Source: CAYLNL01 sp964385175 (GTDB lineage: Bacteria; Bacteroidota; Bacteroidia; Flavobacteriales; Flavobacteriaceae). Taken from it: DNA of 64,000 nt. Position 1 is the first letter of the stretch. Every line of letters begins with the position of its first letter. Location: NCBI GenBank assembly GCA_964385175.1, contig CAYLNL010000003.1, positions 62,001 to 126,000 of the forward strand, written 5' to 3'. The position numbers and the translations under genes are program-made. Below, piece by piece: positions 33,797 to 42,272 of the stretch. Below the pieces are notes generated by a model. The model saw only the letters and a list, made by a program, of their open reading frames with translations, did not search any database and was not told the origin of the DNA.

Positions 33797-35980
33797 ATGA
33801 GCACCCTTACACGTCCCGTAACCGATAGAAATCTACCAGACCGCACTCTTCAAAAAGAACTGGAACAACTGAGTCTTTTACTAAAACAATTCGCTAAACA
33901 GGCAGAATGCAGCCCTCCCATACAAGCGCTCGCCAATAAAGAAATGCCTGCAGAAGGGAAAGAAATCTTACATGCCGAGGTAGTTTTTTTAGTGGACAGG
34001 AAAGAAGAAAGCGAAGCGCTTAAAAAAGTGAAACAATGGTTGAGTATAGACGCTACCCTTTCGCAGGAAGAACTGTTCAACGGGAAAATAAATGGCAATA
34101 TTAACATAAACAATACGCTGGCTGTAAAATTACAAGCCTATCATTTTGATTATTACCCTATTCGAAAGCTTTCGGAAGATAAGAAAATTCTAAAAATAGT
34201 GGTGTATGATTCTTCGTACAAAGAACTATACAAAAACTGGGCATTGGCAGAGGAACTCCTGGCAAAAGACCCCGCCGTGTGTCTTGCTGTTAACCTACAG
34301 CCGGTAGCCGAAAACCAGGAAAACAACACCTTGCAGGTACGCACCTTGCATACACAAACAATTAGCTTAGAGCAGTTAGAAACACCTCTGGCAAAACTAC
34401 TTGAAGACCCTGCATTGCTCAATAAAATAACTCTTGCCAAACAACGAAACCAGCTTCATTATTTAATTACCGTATATCAAATAATCCTTACAGACATACG
34501 GGAAAAGACCCGACAACTACAAGGTAGGGCTATGGTTTCTTATAAGAAACAATGGCAAAACCAGCAAAAAGATGCCGACCTTTCTTCGCGCGACAGTACC
34601 CACGTGAAATGGGTTATTAACACCAAGCTGAAACAGATAACCAAAGCTATAGAAGACGCCGTAGAAAATTTTGAGAAAGAAGATGAAAGCTATTCTACAT
34701 TAGAAGAAAATATTCTCTCTTTTTTCGGCTTTGTAGAGGGAAAAAGCGGTAAATCTGTTACCTTCAAAATGTCTGATGGCGCTATACAAGACAAAATTGA
34801 AAAGACAAACGAGGTGCTCACTGGCTTTTATAGCAGAACCCTTGAGTTGGTAAACGACCATTCTAAGGAGGTGCAAAAAGACCTTACCAACCAGCTAAAC
34901 GCATGGAAATTACAACTTTCACTACAAGAAGTTCTTCCCCAGGATTCTGGCGCTATGCCGGTTACCAAAGAATTTCTTTTAGATAGCAGCATAAACTCCG
35001 GCAAATCATACGAAAAACAAGTTCCTTATAAAGGTATTGGCGGGTTGCTTACCGAGATGCGCACTCCTTTAATGATGTTGATGCCTTTTATGATGATTTT
35101 TGCTCTGTTTGGCGCCCTTATTAAAGGAGAAAGTAAAGGAAATATAGACAACTCTATATTATTTTATAACAACCGGCCCAGCATAGCCATTACCCAATTA
35201 CCCGAATCTTGGGATAATGAATACCGGAAATTCATCAATGAGGTAGAAGAACAGCGCGGCAAGAAAAACCTCTTTCATAAAGAAATTAGCACTGAGTTGG
35301 TGGCAGAGCCCCAACTGGCAGTGAGAGAAATTGAAGTTCCTCAAAGTTTTGGCGACAAAACCAAAATAGAGGAAACCTTAGATTATTTTTTCGATGACAA
35401 AAGCCAGGTTATTTACCTCTATCTTAATGAGAATGCCGACCGCAATTTTGTCATTGAAAAATTATTCGACCCTTCTGCCAAATTATTAACAGTCGCTTCC
35501 GGCTCTACCCGAACTTCTTTTGGTATGAGCGGAATTATCCGTACACTGTCTCGTTTCACCCAATACAGATACCTTATTATTATAGGAGTAAGCGGGCTAA
35601 TTGCCTGGTTCGTCATCACCCGAAAAAGAAGCATGGATAGAGAATTAAAAGAATCTAAAGAAAAAGAGCAAAAAAAATTAAACGAAGATCTTAAACAACA
35701 CCTCGATAAAAACTTAAAACAGCAAATGCAACGATGGAAAATCAAACTCCTTGACCAAATAGGCGACAGGTATCTAACGTTGCAGCAAAATATAGAAACC
35801 TATATAAACAAAACCATTGAAGCCCGGAAAGAACAAAAAGCTGAAGAATTAAAAATTATCCAGAAAAGGGTGCTATCTATAAAAAACGACAAAGCGCTTA
35901 TAGTAGCCCTAAAAAGCGAACAACGCAAAATACAATCAAAATTAGAAGAGTTACGCCTTAAAATAGCCCGATTAACCTAA
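33797..35980 (+). CDS. Two-span membrane protein with cytoplasmic coiled coils (operon gene 3)
   Basis: 727 residues from the ATG at 33797 (an in-frame TTG at 33776 adds seven). The N-terminal 420 residues are hydrophilic, with heptad-rich helices (LQKELEQLSLLLKQF, and TRQLQGRAMVSYKKQWQ). The first membrane span is at about 423-443 (MMLMPFMMIFALFGALI). A loop of about 145 residues follows, then a second span at about 590-609 (YLIIIGVSGLIAWFVI), then a strongly charged coiled coil to the end (ESKEKEQKKLNEDLKQHLDK). Both ends are probably cytoplasmic. The architecture recalls membrane-bound scaffolds next to ATPases; no family recognised. It sits between the polytopic protein and the Hsp70-like gene. 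Confidence 0.8.
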   Translation: MSTLTRPVTDRNLPDRTLQKELEQLSLLLKQFAKQAECSPPIQALANKEMPAEGKEILHAEVVFLVDRKEESEALKKVKQWLSIDATLSQEELFNGKINGNININNTLAVKLQAYHFDYYPIRKLSEDKKILKIVVYDSSYKELYKNWALAEELLAKDPAVCLAVNLQPVAENQENNTLQVRTLHTQTISLEQLETPLAKLLEDPALLNKITLAKQRNQLHYLITVYQIILTDIREKTRQLQGRAMVSYKKQWQNQQKDADLSSRDSTHVKWVINTKLKQITKAIEDAVENFEKEDESYSTLEENILSFFGFVEGKSGKSVTFKMSDGAIQDKIEKTNEVLTGFYSRTLELVNDHSKEVQKDLTNQLNAWKLQLSLQEVLPQDSGAMPVTKEFLLDSSINSGKSYEKQVPYKGIGGLLTEMRTPLMMLMPFMMIFALFGALIKGESKGNIDNSILFYNNRPSIAITQLPESWDNEYRKFINEVEEQRGKKNLFHKEISTELVAEPQLAVREIEVPQSFGDKTKIEETLDYFFDDKSQVIYLYLNENADRNFVIEKLFDPSAKLLTVASGSTRTSFGMSGIIRTLSRFTQYRYLIIIGVSGLIAWFVITRKRSMDRELKESKEKEQKKLNEDLKQHLDKNLKQQMQRWKIKLLDQIGDRYLTLQQNIETYINKTIEARKEQKAEELKIIQKRVLSIKNDKALIVALKSEQRKIQSKLEELRLKIARLT

Positions 35981-36007
35981 GTCATAACTCATTAACCCCC
36001 AGAAAGT

Positions 36008-37240
36008 ATGTACATAGGCATTCATATAAATAACAGCTTCATAGCCGCCGCTACGGTAGATCAAAACCACAAAACCATCCTTATAAAGGATGATAGCATT
36101 GAAACCGGCAACCCTTTTATGAACCCTCTTATACTATATTTAGAAGAAGAATTCGCCTACCTGGGAGACAAAGTAGCTTATTTACTCGCCAATAATTATG
36201 ACCTGGAATATACCGCTCATTTTTTAGACGCTCTGGAAACCCCCGAAACTCCTATATACAAAGACCCAGGCGGTGTAAAATGGAATGTGGCAGCGCTACT
36301 GGCTGTTTTTCTTAAGAAAATTAAAGCAGACCTACAAATATATGAAGACAGCCCGCTAAAAGGGGCCGTGGTGAACCTATCGCTACCCTATACCCCAACT
36401 ATAAAAAATTCCCTGAAAATGGCCTTTGCCATCGCCAACATTCCTTTATATGCCATAGTATCGCTAGAAGAAGCTGCTCTTAAGGGATATACTATAACTC
36501 CCTCTGACTCTTCGGAACAAATTATTACCTGCTATTTAGATGCTCATAACCTCACCCTCTCGCTCACTGCCCCCGGCGAAGAGAGTGAGATGGATAAATC
36601 GCCGGTTTGGTGCCAGAAAAGTATGGGAGAACAAGCCCTGCGGGAGAAACTCTATGTGTTTTTAGTGAACCGATATGAACAGACAACCCAGAGAAAAATT
36701 AAAGAAACCAAAAAAAATATACCTCTTATTAAACAATTAGTAACTGAACTTATAGAACGCTACGTAAATGAACACAAACTATATATACAATTGCTTTGCA
36801 AGATAGAAGATGACGTTATAGAACTCATTGTTCCCCGTTTGCAAATACAAAACATGGTAGAAGAGTACCTTACAGAAAGTGTAACTTTTCTTAAAACCGA
36901 ACTCCTCAATAACAATATAAACCCTGAAGCGCCAACTATTTTTCTGCTCACAGGCGATTCAAAACTTCTTCCCTTAATAGAACAGCGAATAAAGGAGATT
37001 TTTAACGCCTCTACCCTTCGGTTATACAATCAAACACCTGAAGAAATCCTCACGCGCGGAGCCGCTTTGTGCGCAAGCGCTCTGGCAGAAAACAGCATGG
37101 GCCCTCCCTTATACCCGGAGCTGATAGATACCGGTAAAGCTATAAATGACGAAAATACTCCCTCAGCCTCTGTTAGTAAAGATGAATGGAGCAGGGTTAT
37201 AAGCGCTATACATATAAACGCTGGATGCGAAACCCTATAA
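36008..37240 (+). CDS. Hsp70/actin-fold ATPase-like protein, degenerate (operon gene 4)
   Basis: 410 residues, about the size of an Hsp70 nucleotide-binding domain with no substrate-binding domain. Phosphate-1 equivalent: YIGIHINNSFIAAA at residue 2. The connect region corresponds to VVNLSLPYTPTIKNSLKMAF followed by LYAIVSLEEAALKGY (compare INEPTAAALAYG in DnaK). The adenosine-motif equivalent is TIFLLTGDSKLLPLIEQRI near residue 315. The phosphate-2 loop, DLGGGTFD in DnaK, reads LDAHNLTLSL here and lacks the glycines, so ATP hydrolysis may be weak or absent. It is encoded between a coiled-coil membrane protein and a helical/IMS-like protein, so a membrane-coupled switch or clamp is plausible but unproven. 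Confidence 0.8.
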   Translation: MYIGIHINNSFIAAATVDQNHKTILIKDDSIETGNPFMNPLILYLEEEFAYLGDKVAYLLANNYDLEYTAHFLDALETPETPIYKDPGGVKWNVAALLAVFLKKIKADLQIYEDSPLKGAVVNLSLPYTPTIKNSLKMAFAIANIPLYAIVSLEEAALKGYTITPSDSSEQIITCYLDAHNLTLSLTAPGEESEMDKSPVWCQKSMGEQALREKLYVFLVNRYEQTTQRKIKETKKNIPLIKQLVTELIERYVNEHKLYIQLLCKIEDDVIELIVPRLQIQNMVEEYLTESVTFLKTELLNNNINPEAPTIFLLTGDSKLLPLIEQRIKEIFNASTLRLYNQTPEEILTRGAALCASALAENSMGPPLYPELIDTGKAINDENTPSASVSKDEWSRVISAIHINAGCETL

Positions 37241-37251
37241 AAACTTTCATT

Positions 37252-38148
37252 ATGGCTGCCCGAGTAGAACCTGAAATACAAACCCTCCCCCAGCGCAAAC
37301 CCAATAAAGGGGAGTTAGTAAAAAGTAGCCCGGAAAGCCCCCTTTATTCCCCCCAAAACCCCCTTCCTACCTATATAGAATTACTGGCAAAAGAACTGAA
37401 AACATCTGAAAAAATACGTCAAAAACCTGAATTAAATCCTCAAAAATGGACAAAAACCAGTTATGAAATTCTCGCTCAAGCTATTTCTAAAGAGCTGAAC
37501 GAAAAACTGCCTCCCAAACAGCGCCTAAACTTGGGTACTTCCCTATCCTACAGAACTCTTCGAAAAATTATGCTCGGGGACTACAAAATCGCCCTGCCTA
37601 TTGATCCCAGAACACTTAATACTCTTAATAAAATAGTAGCCTTTCTAGGCCATGAAAACTGGAATTCTTTTATAGCCCATGCCGATAGCCAGAAATTTCA
37701 AAGCACCCACAAACTCAATCCCCACGAAGAAGTTCTCGAAATAGTGCGTAGTTCCGTGCATAATGAATATAAAGCCTATCAGCAACTCCCAAAACCAGAT
37801 GCCTCGTTACTCACCACCCATTTGGAAGATGGCCCTGCCTTTAATCTTATTATGGAGGTTCTCCTGGAGCGAAAATCTAGAAATGTAACCATCTCTAATC
37901 CATTCAACCCATCTACCTATGAAATCTTAGATATAGAACTAAAAAAATTAGAGCCCACGTATGCACAAGTTTATACAAGAGAATACTGGCTCCTCTGCTG
38001 GTGGGACATCCAGAAAAACCGCTATGTGAAACGTTACAAAAATATTTCAGAACATTTTTATATTCTCCACAAAATAAATAATCAGTGGAAAGTGAAAACC
38101 AATGCCAGCATTGCGGACCCTATGGAAACCATAACAGACACCGCATAA
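37252..38148 (+). CDS. Helical N-domain plus IMS/ARC6-like C-domain protein (operon gene 5)
   Basis: 298 residues from the ATG at 37252, chosen because it follows the previous stop; the open frame reaches back to 37186 inside gene 4. Residues 85-150 form a small helical, possibly DNA- or protein-binding domain (LSYRTLRKIMLG, LNTLNKIVAFLGHENWNSFI) of a type I have seen in other Bacteroidota hypotheticals. Residues 190-290 are an alpha+beta domain with PFNPSTYEILDIELKKLEPTY, EYWLLCWWD and NNQWKVKTNA, resembling the ARC6/IMS-type NTF2-like fold. No signal or membrane span. Last gene of the operon; no terminator was identified after it. Confidence 0.75.
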   Translation: MAARVEPEIQTLPQRKPNKGELVKSSPESPLYSPQNPLPTYIELLAKELKTSEKIRQKPELNPQKWTKTSYEILAQAISKELNEKLPPKQRLNLGTSLSYRTLRKIMLGDYKIALPIDPRTLNTLNKIVAFLGHENWNSFIAHADSQKFQSTHKLNPHEEVLEIVRSSVHNEYKAYQQLPKPDASLLTTHLEDGPAFNLIMEVLLERKSRNVTISNPFNPSTYEILDIELKKLEPTYAQVYTREYWLLCWWDIQKNRYVKRYKNISEHFYILHKINNQWKVKTNASIADPMETITDTA

Positions 38149-38300
38149 ATAGCAGATGTCCCTCCCTCCCATCTTCATCCTTACATCTATCACCGCTTTA
38201 ATAATAATAAATGTTAATACTCTGAAATCCTTATACGCCCATATACGCACGCATGTGTAGCCTGCGAACTACCAAAAAACCTCAAAAACTCATAGGAAAC

Positions 38301-38960
38301 CTAAGAAAGATGGGCTATGAGCCATTTTCTAAAGGCGGCAAAATTTTGAAAATTTATTCCGTGTCCTGCCGGGAACTCTTCATATAAATAGGCTATGCCT
38401 AAACCACCTAACTGTTTAGCCGTTTTGCGCGCCCACTCTACAGGAATCACAGCATCTGAAATACCATGCGAACAATAAATATGCAGCTGTGAAAAATCAT
38501 TAGAACGATACGATTCTTTTAAGAGCGGTTCATTGAGGTAGCCGCTTAATGCAATAACATTTCTTACCTTTTCAGGATACGAAAGCGCCACCGCATAGCT
38601 AAGCACACATCCCTGACTAAAGCCCAGCAGGCTTACACGGGTGATATCTAAATTATACGCCTCACAAGCTTCTTCTATAAAAGCAGCTACCAATTCCCTG
38701 GATTCCCGTGCCTGGTCATTATCGCTCCATTTTTCTTCCTCTTCTCCAAAATAGATGTTATACCACGCATAGCCGTAGGGCATAGTATAGGGCGCCCTCA
38801 CAGAGATAATACACAATTCTGCGGGCAACTCCGGGGCAAGCGCAAACAAATCTGCCTCATCGCTCCCATAGCCATGGAGGAGAAACAAAACAGGAGGTTT
38901 TTCATGGGGAGGCGAGGGAGATTGAATGAGATGATAGAGGGATAAGTTTTTTTTATTCAT
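38301..38960 (-). CDS. Alpha/beta hydrolase (phospholipase/carboxylesterase family)
   Basis: 219 residues, single domain. LFLLHGYGSDEAD forms the oxyanion-hole region. The nucleophile is Ser115 in GFSQG, the acid is in GISDAVIPVEWA, and the catalytic His is in PAGHGINFQNF. Family members (YpfH/esterase type) hydrolyse short-chain esters or acyl thioesters. It has no signal peptide. It begins 11 bp downstream of the dihydroorotase-like gene and is probably co-transcribed with it and the BatA gene. Confidence 0.9.
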   Translation of the reverse strand: MNKKNLSLYHLIQSPSPPHEKPPVLFLLHGYGSDEADLFALAPELPAELCIISVRAPYTMPYGYAWYNIYFGEEEEKWSDNDQARESRELVAAFIEEACEAYNLDITRVSLLGFSQGCVLSYAVALSYPEKVRNVIALSGYLNEPLLKESYRSNDFSQLHIYCSHGISDAVIPVEWARKTAKQLGGLGIAYLYEEFPAGHGINFQNFAAFRKWLIAHLS

Positions 38961-38971
38961 ACTAAAAATTT

Positions 38972-40222
38972 TCAGGTAGTATGTATTATAAGCTGATGGT
39001 TATTAACAATGCCATAGGCTTTTCCTTTCAAGGTTTTTCCCGGGAAAGGACTGTTTTTAGAAAAACTGGAAAGATGCTCTTCGCCAAAGGTATAAACCAT
39101 ATCAGGAGCAAAAAGAGACAGGCAAGCCTTTTCACCCTCACACACCGAATGATTTGTAGCGCCAAAATACACTTTATTCCTCGTCAGCAGATGAACGGTT
39201 TTTTCCGTTCCCAGCAAGCTATTCAACGCTCCAAAAGCACTTTCCAACCCCACGGCGCCATAGAGTGCCTCTTCAAAAACCGTTTTTTTATGTTCTATAT
39301 CAATCGGGTTATGGTCGCACGTTACAAAATCAATCACCCCATCCTCCAATCCAACCAATAACGCATCCACATCAATCTGCGTTCGCAAAGGAGGCATCAG
39401 TTTAAAAGAAGTATCAAAATCCTGCAATACCTCATCTGTGAAAAACAAATTGGGTATCGCCACACTACATGTAAGCGCCAGCCCCCGGGCTTTAGCCTCC
39501 CGGATAAGAGCTACCGATGTAGCTGTAGAGATAGTGGGGATGTGCAGAGAACCACCTGTATAGCCCAGTATAGCAATATCGCGCATAACCTGTAGCTCCT
39601 CTGCCAAAGGCGGAATTCCTTTTAATCCCAACGCCGTAGCCGCTATATGTTCATTCACCATGGCATTCGGAGCCACCTGGGGTTGGTGTGGGAAAGAACA
39701 AACAACCCCCTGGAACAACTGGGCATAACGAAGAGCCGTTATGAGCAACCCGGCATTACTAAGCGGTTTTTTATAATCTCCAAAAGCTGCGGCGCCGGCA
39801 TTCTTCAAGTCATACAACTCAGACAGGCGCACACCCTCGCTCGCCTGCGTAAGCGCCCCCACAGGATAGAGATTCACCGGATTCCCTGCACTCTTAGTTT
39901 TTAAAAACGAAATGGCTGCATGAGTATCTGGCACAGGATATGTGTAAGGCTGCATCACCACATCGGTGAAACCACTTTTTGCAGCCGTTTTCAAGGTATT
40001 TTCAATAGTATCGCGCTCCTCGAAACCGGGTTCGCCCATACACACGCTACAATCCATCCATCCCTGCGACACATGGAGATTGGGCAATTCTACCAAGGGC
40101 TCATCTATGTCTTCTATAAAAGGAGCTATCCGGGCAAGTTTGCCGTCTCGTATGAGTATATCTACCGTTTTGCGATGAAAAGCGCTTTCCGGGTCAATAA
40201 TGGTAGCAGATTTTAGTAGCAT
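38972..40222 (-). CDS. Dihydroorotase-like protein lacking metal ligands
   Basis: 416 residues with the amidohydrolase layout of class I dihydroorotase, but the metal-binding residues are gone. The HxH site (normally PGFVDLHVHLREPG) reads GWMDCSVCMGEPGFEE. The carboxylated-Lys region reads AAAFGDYKKPL. The HICHVST site is LHIPTIST, the HHL site is VAIPNLFF, and the catalytic CDHAPH motif reads CDHNPID. This matches the inactive dihydroorotase paralogues that in some bacteria support aspartate transcarbamoylase, though no pyrB is here. It starts 2 bp after the BatA gene ends. A non-catalytic role is inferred from the missing ligands; the fold is clear. Confidence 0.88.
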   Translation of the reverse strand: MLLKSATIIDPESAFHRKTVDILIRDGKLARIAPFIEDIDEPLVELPNLHVSQGWMDCSVCMGEPGFEERDTIENTLKTAAKSGFTDVVMQPYTYPVPDTHAAISFLKTKSAGNPVNLYPVGALTQASEGVRLSELYDLKNAGAAAFGDYKKPLSNAGLLITALRYAQLFQGVVCSFPHQPQVAPNAMVNEHIAATALGLKGIPPLAEELQVMRDIAILGYTGGSLHIPTISTATSVALIREAKARGLALTCSVAIPNLFFTDEVLQDFDTSFKLMPPLRTQIDVDALLVGLEDGVIDFVTCDHNPIDIEHKKTVFEEALYGAVGLESAFGALNSLLGTEKTVHLLTRNKVYFGATNHSVCEGEKACLSLFAPDMVYTFGEEHLSSFSKNSPFPGKTLKGKAYGIVNNHQLIIHTT

Positions 40223-40224
40223 AC

Positions 40225-42162
40225 TTATTTAAAAAGTTTCAGGAGTAGCCATTCTAATAGTAACAAGGCGAGTGCAAAAATAACAAACGCCCTCCAAAGG
40301 GGGTTTACTTTCCCTTCATTTTTCAGTTTACCCAACGTTTCCCCGAGAGAAGCCACACCATCAACGCCCATAATGTTACTTATACCATGGTAGTTAAGGC
40401 GGTTTTCAGACCGGTCATAATTAAACGCTGCATACCCCAGTGCGCTCCCTTCTGAGCGAATTTCATAAACGCCCGCTTCTAAAGGTTGTTCAATAGTAGT
40501 TAGCGCCACCCTCGCATCAAATGCCTGCTGTTGGGGAATAAAAGACATATTTTCGCGCCAAAGACTTACAATACCATCCTTGGGAAGGGTGGTTTTTACC
40601 TCAAACCGGTTCGCATCGCCTATAGTATAGTAAAGCTGCGGGAATTGAAAACTATACTTAGCCATATTATAATATAACGGAACAATGAGGGGCGATTTTT
40701 TAAAATCAGATTCATCTTCCTGTAGCGATGCCGTAAAAAGATAGACCCGGTTGCGCTCTACCAGGAAAGCGTCAGCGTTATCTAACCGAAGAATGGGAGA
40801 GGCATTTCCCTCGTATGGGTAATAGCTTTGTACATTAGGATATTGAAAATTTTGTACCTGCTTCTCAAAAACATTTTTATATAGGGGATGATGATAGGAA
40901 ATGGACATTACTTTTCGGGGTTCAAAACGTTCTTCATTTAGTTTTCCAACCTGTAAACCGGTGAGAAGCTGGTTGTATGAAGAAAGAGTCGCTTTTTTAG
41001 GAGGAATAATCACCAGCGTTCCTCCTTTGTTTTGGAAAGATTGAAGAGCGAAAAGCAAAGGTGTGGGAATAGTTTTTAACTCGTTTAGAATAATGAGGTT
41101 CTGGTTCGGGATATCATTATAGCTTAATGTGGGGAGAGAAAAAGACGTAAAAATAAACTCTGTTCCGCTATACAATCGTTGCAAAAAAAGCCCATCGGCT
41201 TCATTAACAGCAAGAACTCGTATTTTTTCCTGCGGGTTAAGGCTAAAATACAGCGCATCGTCAAAAGGCAACCCATTAGTTTCTCCAAGAGCTATCCTTC
41301 CTTTTGGAACGCCTTCTGGCGATAGTTGAAAAGACACTTCTGCGAAAGGAGAATTTGAAAAAGTAGCGGTGGCCTTAGCTATCAAAATACCATCGCTAAA
41401 TAGGGAAACCGGCAGCGCCCCGCCAACATCTCCCTGTCGGCTCAGGACAGCCGTGAGTGTATAACCGTCTGGGCGCCTTTCTGCTATATAGAGGCTATCT
41501 ATCCCTATATTGGCAGGGTGTTGGGTGCGTACTGGCGCCAAGGTTATTTCTATAAGCGAGTCGTTAGAAACGGTTATGTTATTTTCATGTTGTTGAAAAT
41601 CAGACACAACAATAAGCCTCCCGCCTTTACCTTCCGTTGCCTTCAGAGCCGCAACCCCTTTTAAAAGAGCATTGTTCGTGGTTTGCTTATAGGGAGAAGG
41701 AGAGAGCGCCCGCAGGTCTTTTTTCAACTCATTCAATGTGGTTTTTGAAAACGTTCTGTCATTTGTAACGAGGGTAAAGGAAAAATCTCCCGGAATATTT
41801 TCTATAAGTTCTTCTACCGCTATGCCAAGCAAGTTGGTTGTGCCACGGGGAGCTTGCATGCTAAAAGAATTATCTAAGTAAATAACCCATTCTGGCAGGT
41901 TAGAGGTGGTTTTTTTAGGAGCGCCATACGGTTCTGCAAAAGCGAGGATAATGGCAGTGAATGCCAGTAACCGAATGGAGAAAAGCAGCCATTTTTTTAA
42001 CCGATTACTTTTTCGGGACTGAATTTCAATTTTTTTAAGGAGCGCCACGTTGGTAAAGGCTTCCTTGCGAAATTTGCGAAGTTGAAACAGGTGAATAATA
42101 ATAGGAATGATGAGTGCGATTAGCGCCCATAACAACCGGGGATATACAAATTGTAGCTCCAT
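40225..42162 (-). CDS. BatA-domain / vWA membrane protein
   Basis: 645 residues. The N-terminal BatA domain (residues 1-80: LWALIALIIPIIIHLFQLRKFRKEAFTN in two hydrophobic segments) is followed by a von Willebrand A-like domain with a DxSxS metal site, YLDNSFSM, near residue 97, a long extracytoplasmic region, and a C-terminal membrane helix (LWRAFVIFALALLLLEWLLLK). BatA-type proteins are common in Bacteroidota, and this long form is usually found alone rather than in the MoxR/Bat operon. It is divergent from the T9SS plug gene, 110 bp apart, and leads a BatA - dihydroorotase-like - esterase unit. Confidence 0.9.
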   Translation of the reverse strand: MELQFVYPRLLWALIALIIPIIIHLFQLRKFRKEAFTNVALLKKIEIQSRKSNRLKKWLLFSIRLLAFTAIILAFAEPYGAPKKTTSNLPEWVIYLDNSFSMQAPRGTTNLLGIAVEELIENIPGDFSFTLVTNDRTFSKTTLNELKKDLRALSPSPYKQTTNNALLKGVAALKATEGKGGRLIVVSDFQQHENNITVSNDSLIEITLAPVRTQHPANIGIDSLYIAERRPDGYTLTAVLSRQGDVGGALPVSLFSDGILIAKATATFSNSPFAEVSFQLSPEGVPKGRIALGETNGLPFDDALYFSLNPQEKIRVLAVNEADGLFLQRLYSGTEFIFTSFSLPTLSYNDIPNQNLIILNELKTIPTPLLFALQSFQNKGGTLVIIPPKKATLSSYNQLLTGLQVGKLNEERFEPRKVMSISYHHPLYKNVFEKQVQNFQYPNVQSYYPYEGNASPILRLDNADAFLVERNRVYLFTASLQEDESDFKKSPLIVPLYYNMAKYSFQFPQLYYTIGDANRFEVKTTLPKDGIVSLWRENMSFIPQQQAFDARVALTTIEQPLEAGVYEIRSEGSALGYAAFNYDRSENRLNYHGISNIMGVDGVASLGETLGKLKNEGKVNPLWRAFVIFALALLLLEWLLLKLFK

Positions 42163-42272
42163 GATGGTTTTTCAAAGATACCGCATAAAAACGGAATAGT
42201 GGCATCGGAATTGTACCACATAATTTACAGATGGCTGTTATTTTGTGTATTTTTACTTTTAATATTAGATGA

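Noticed and set aside
37186..37251. Longer start for operon gene 5 inside the Hsp70-like gene
   Set aside because: It would give a 55-bp overlap and a basic N-terminal extension without similarity to the rest; the ATG at 37252 follows the previous stop neatly.
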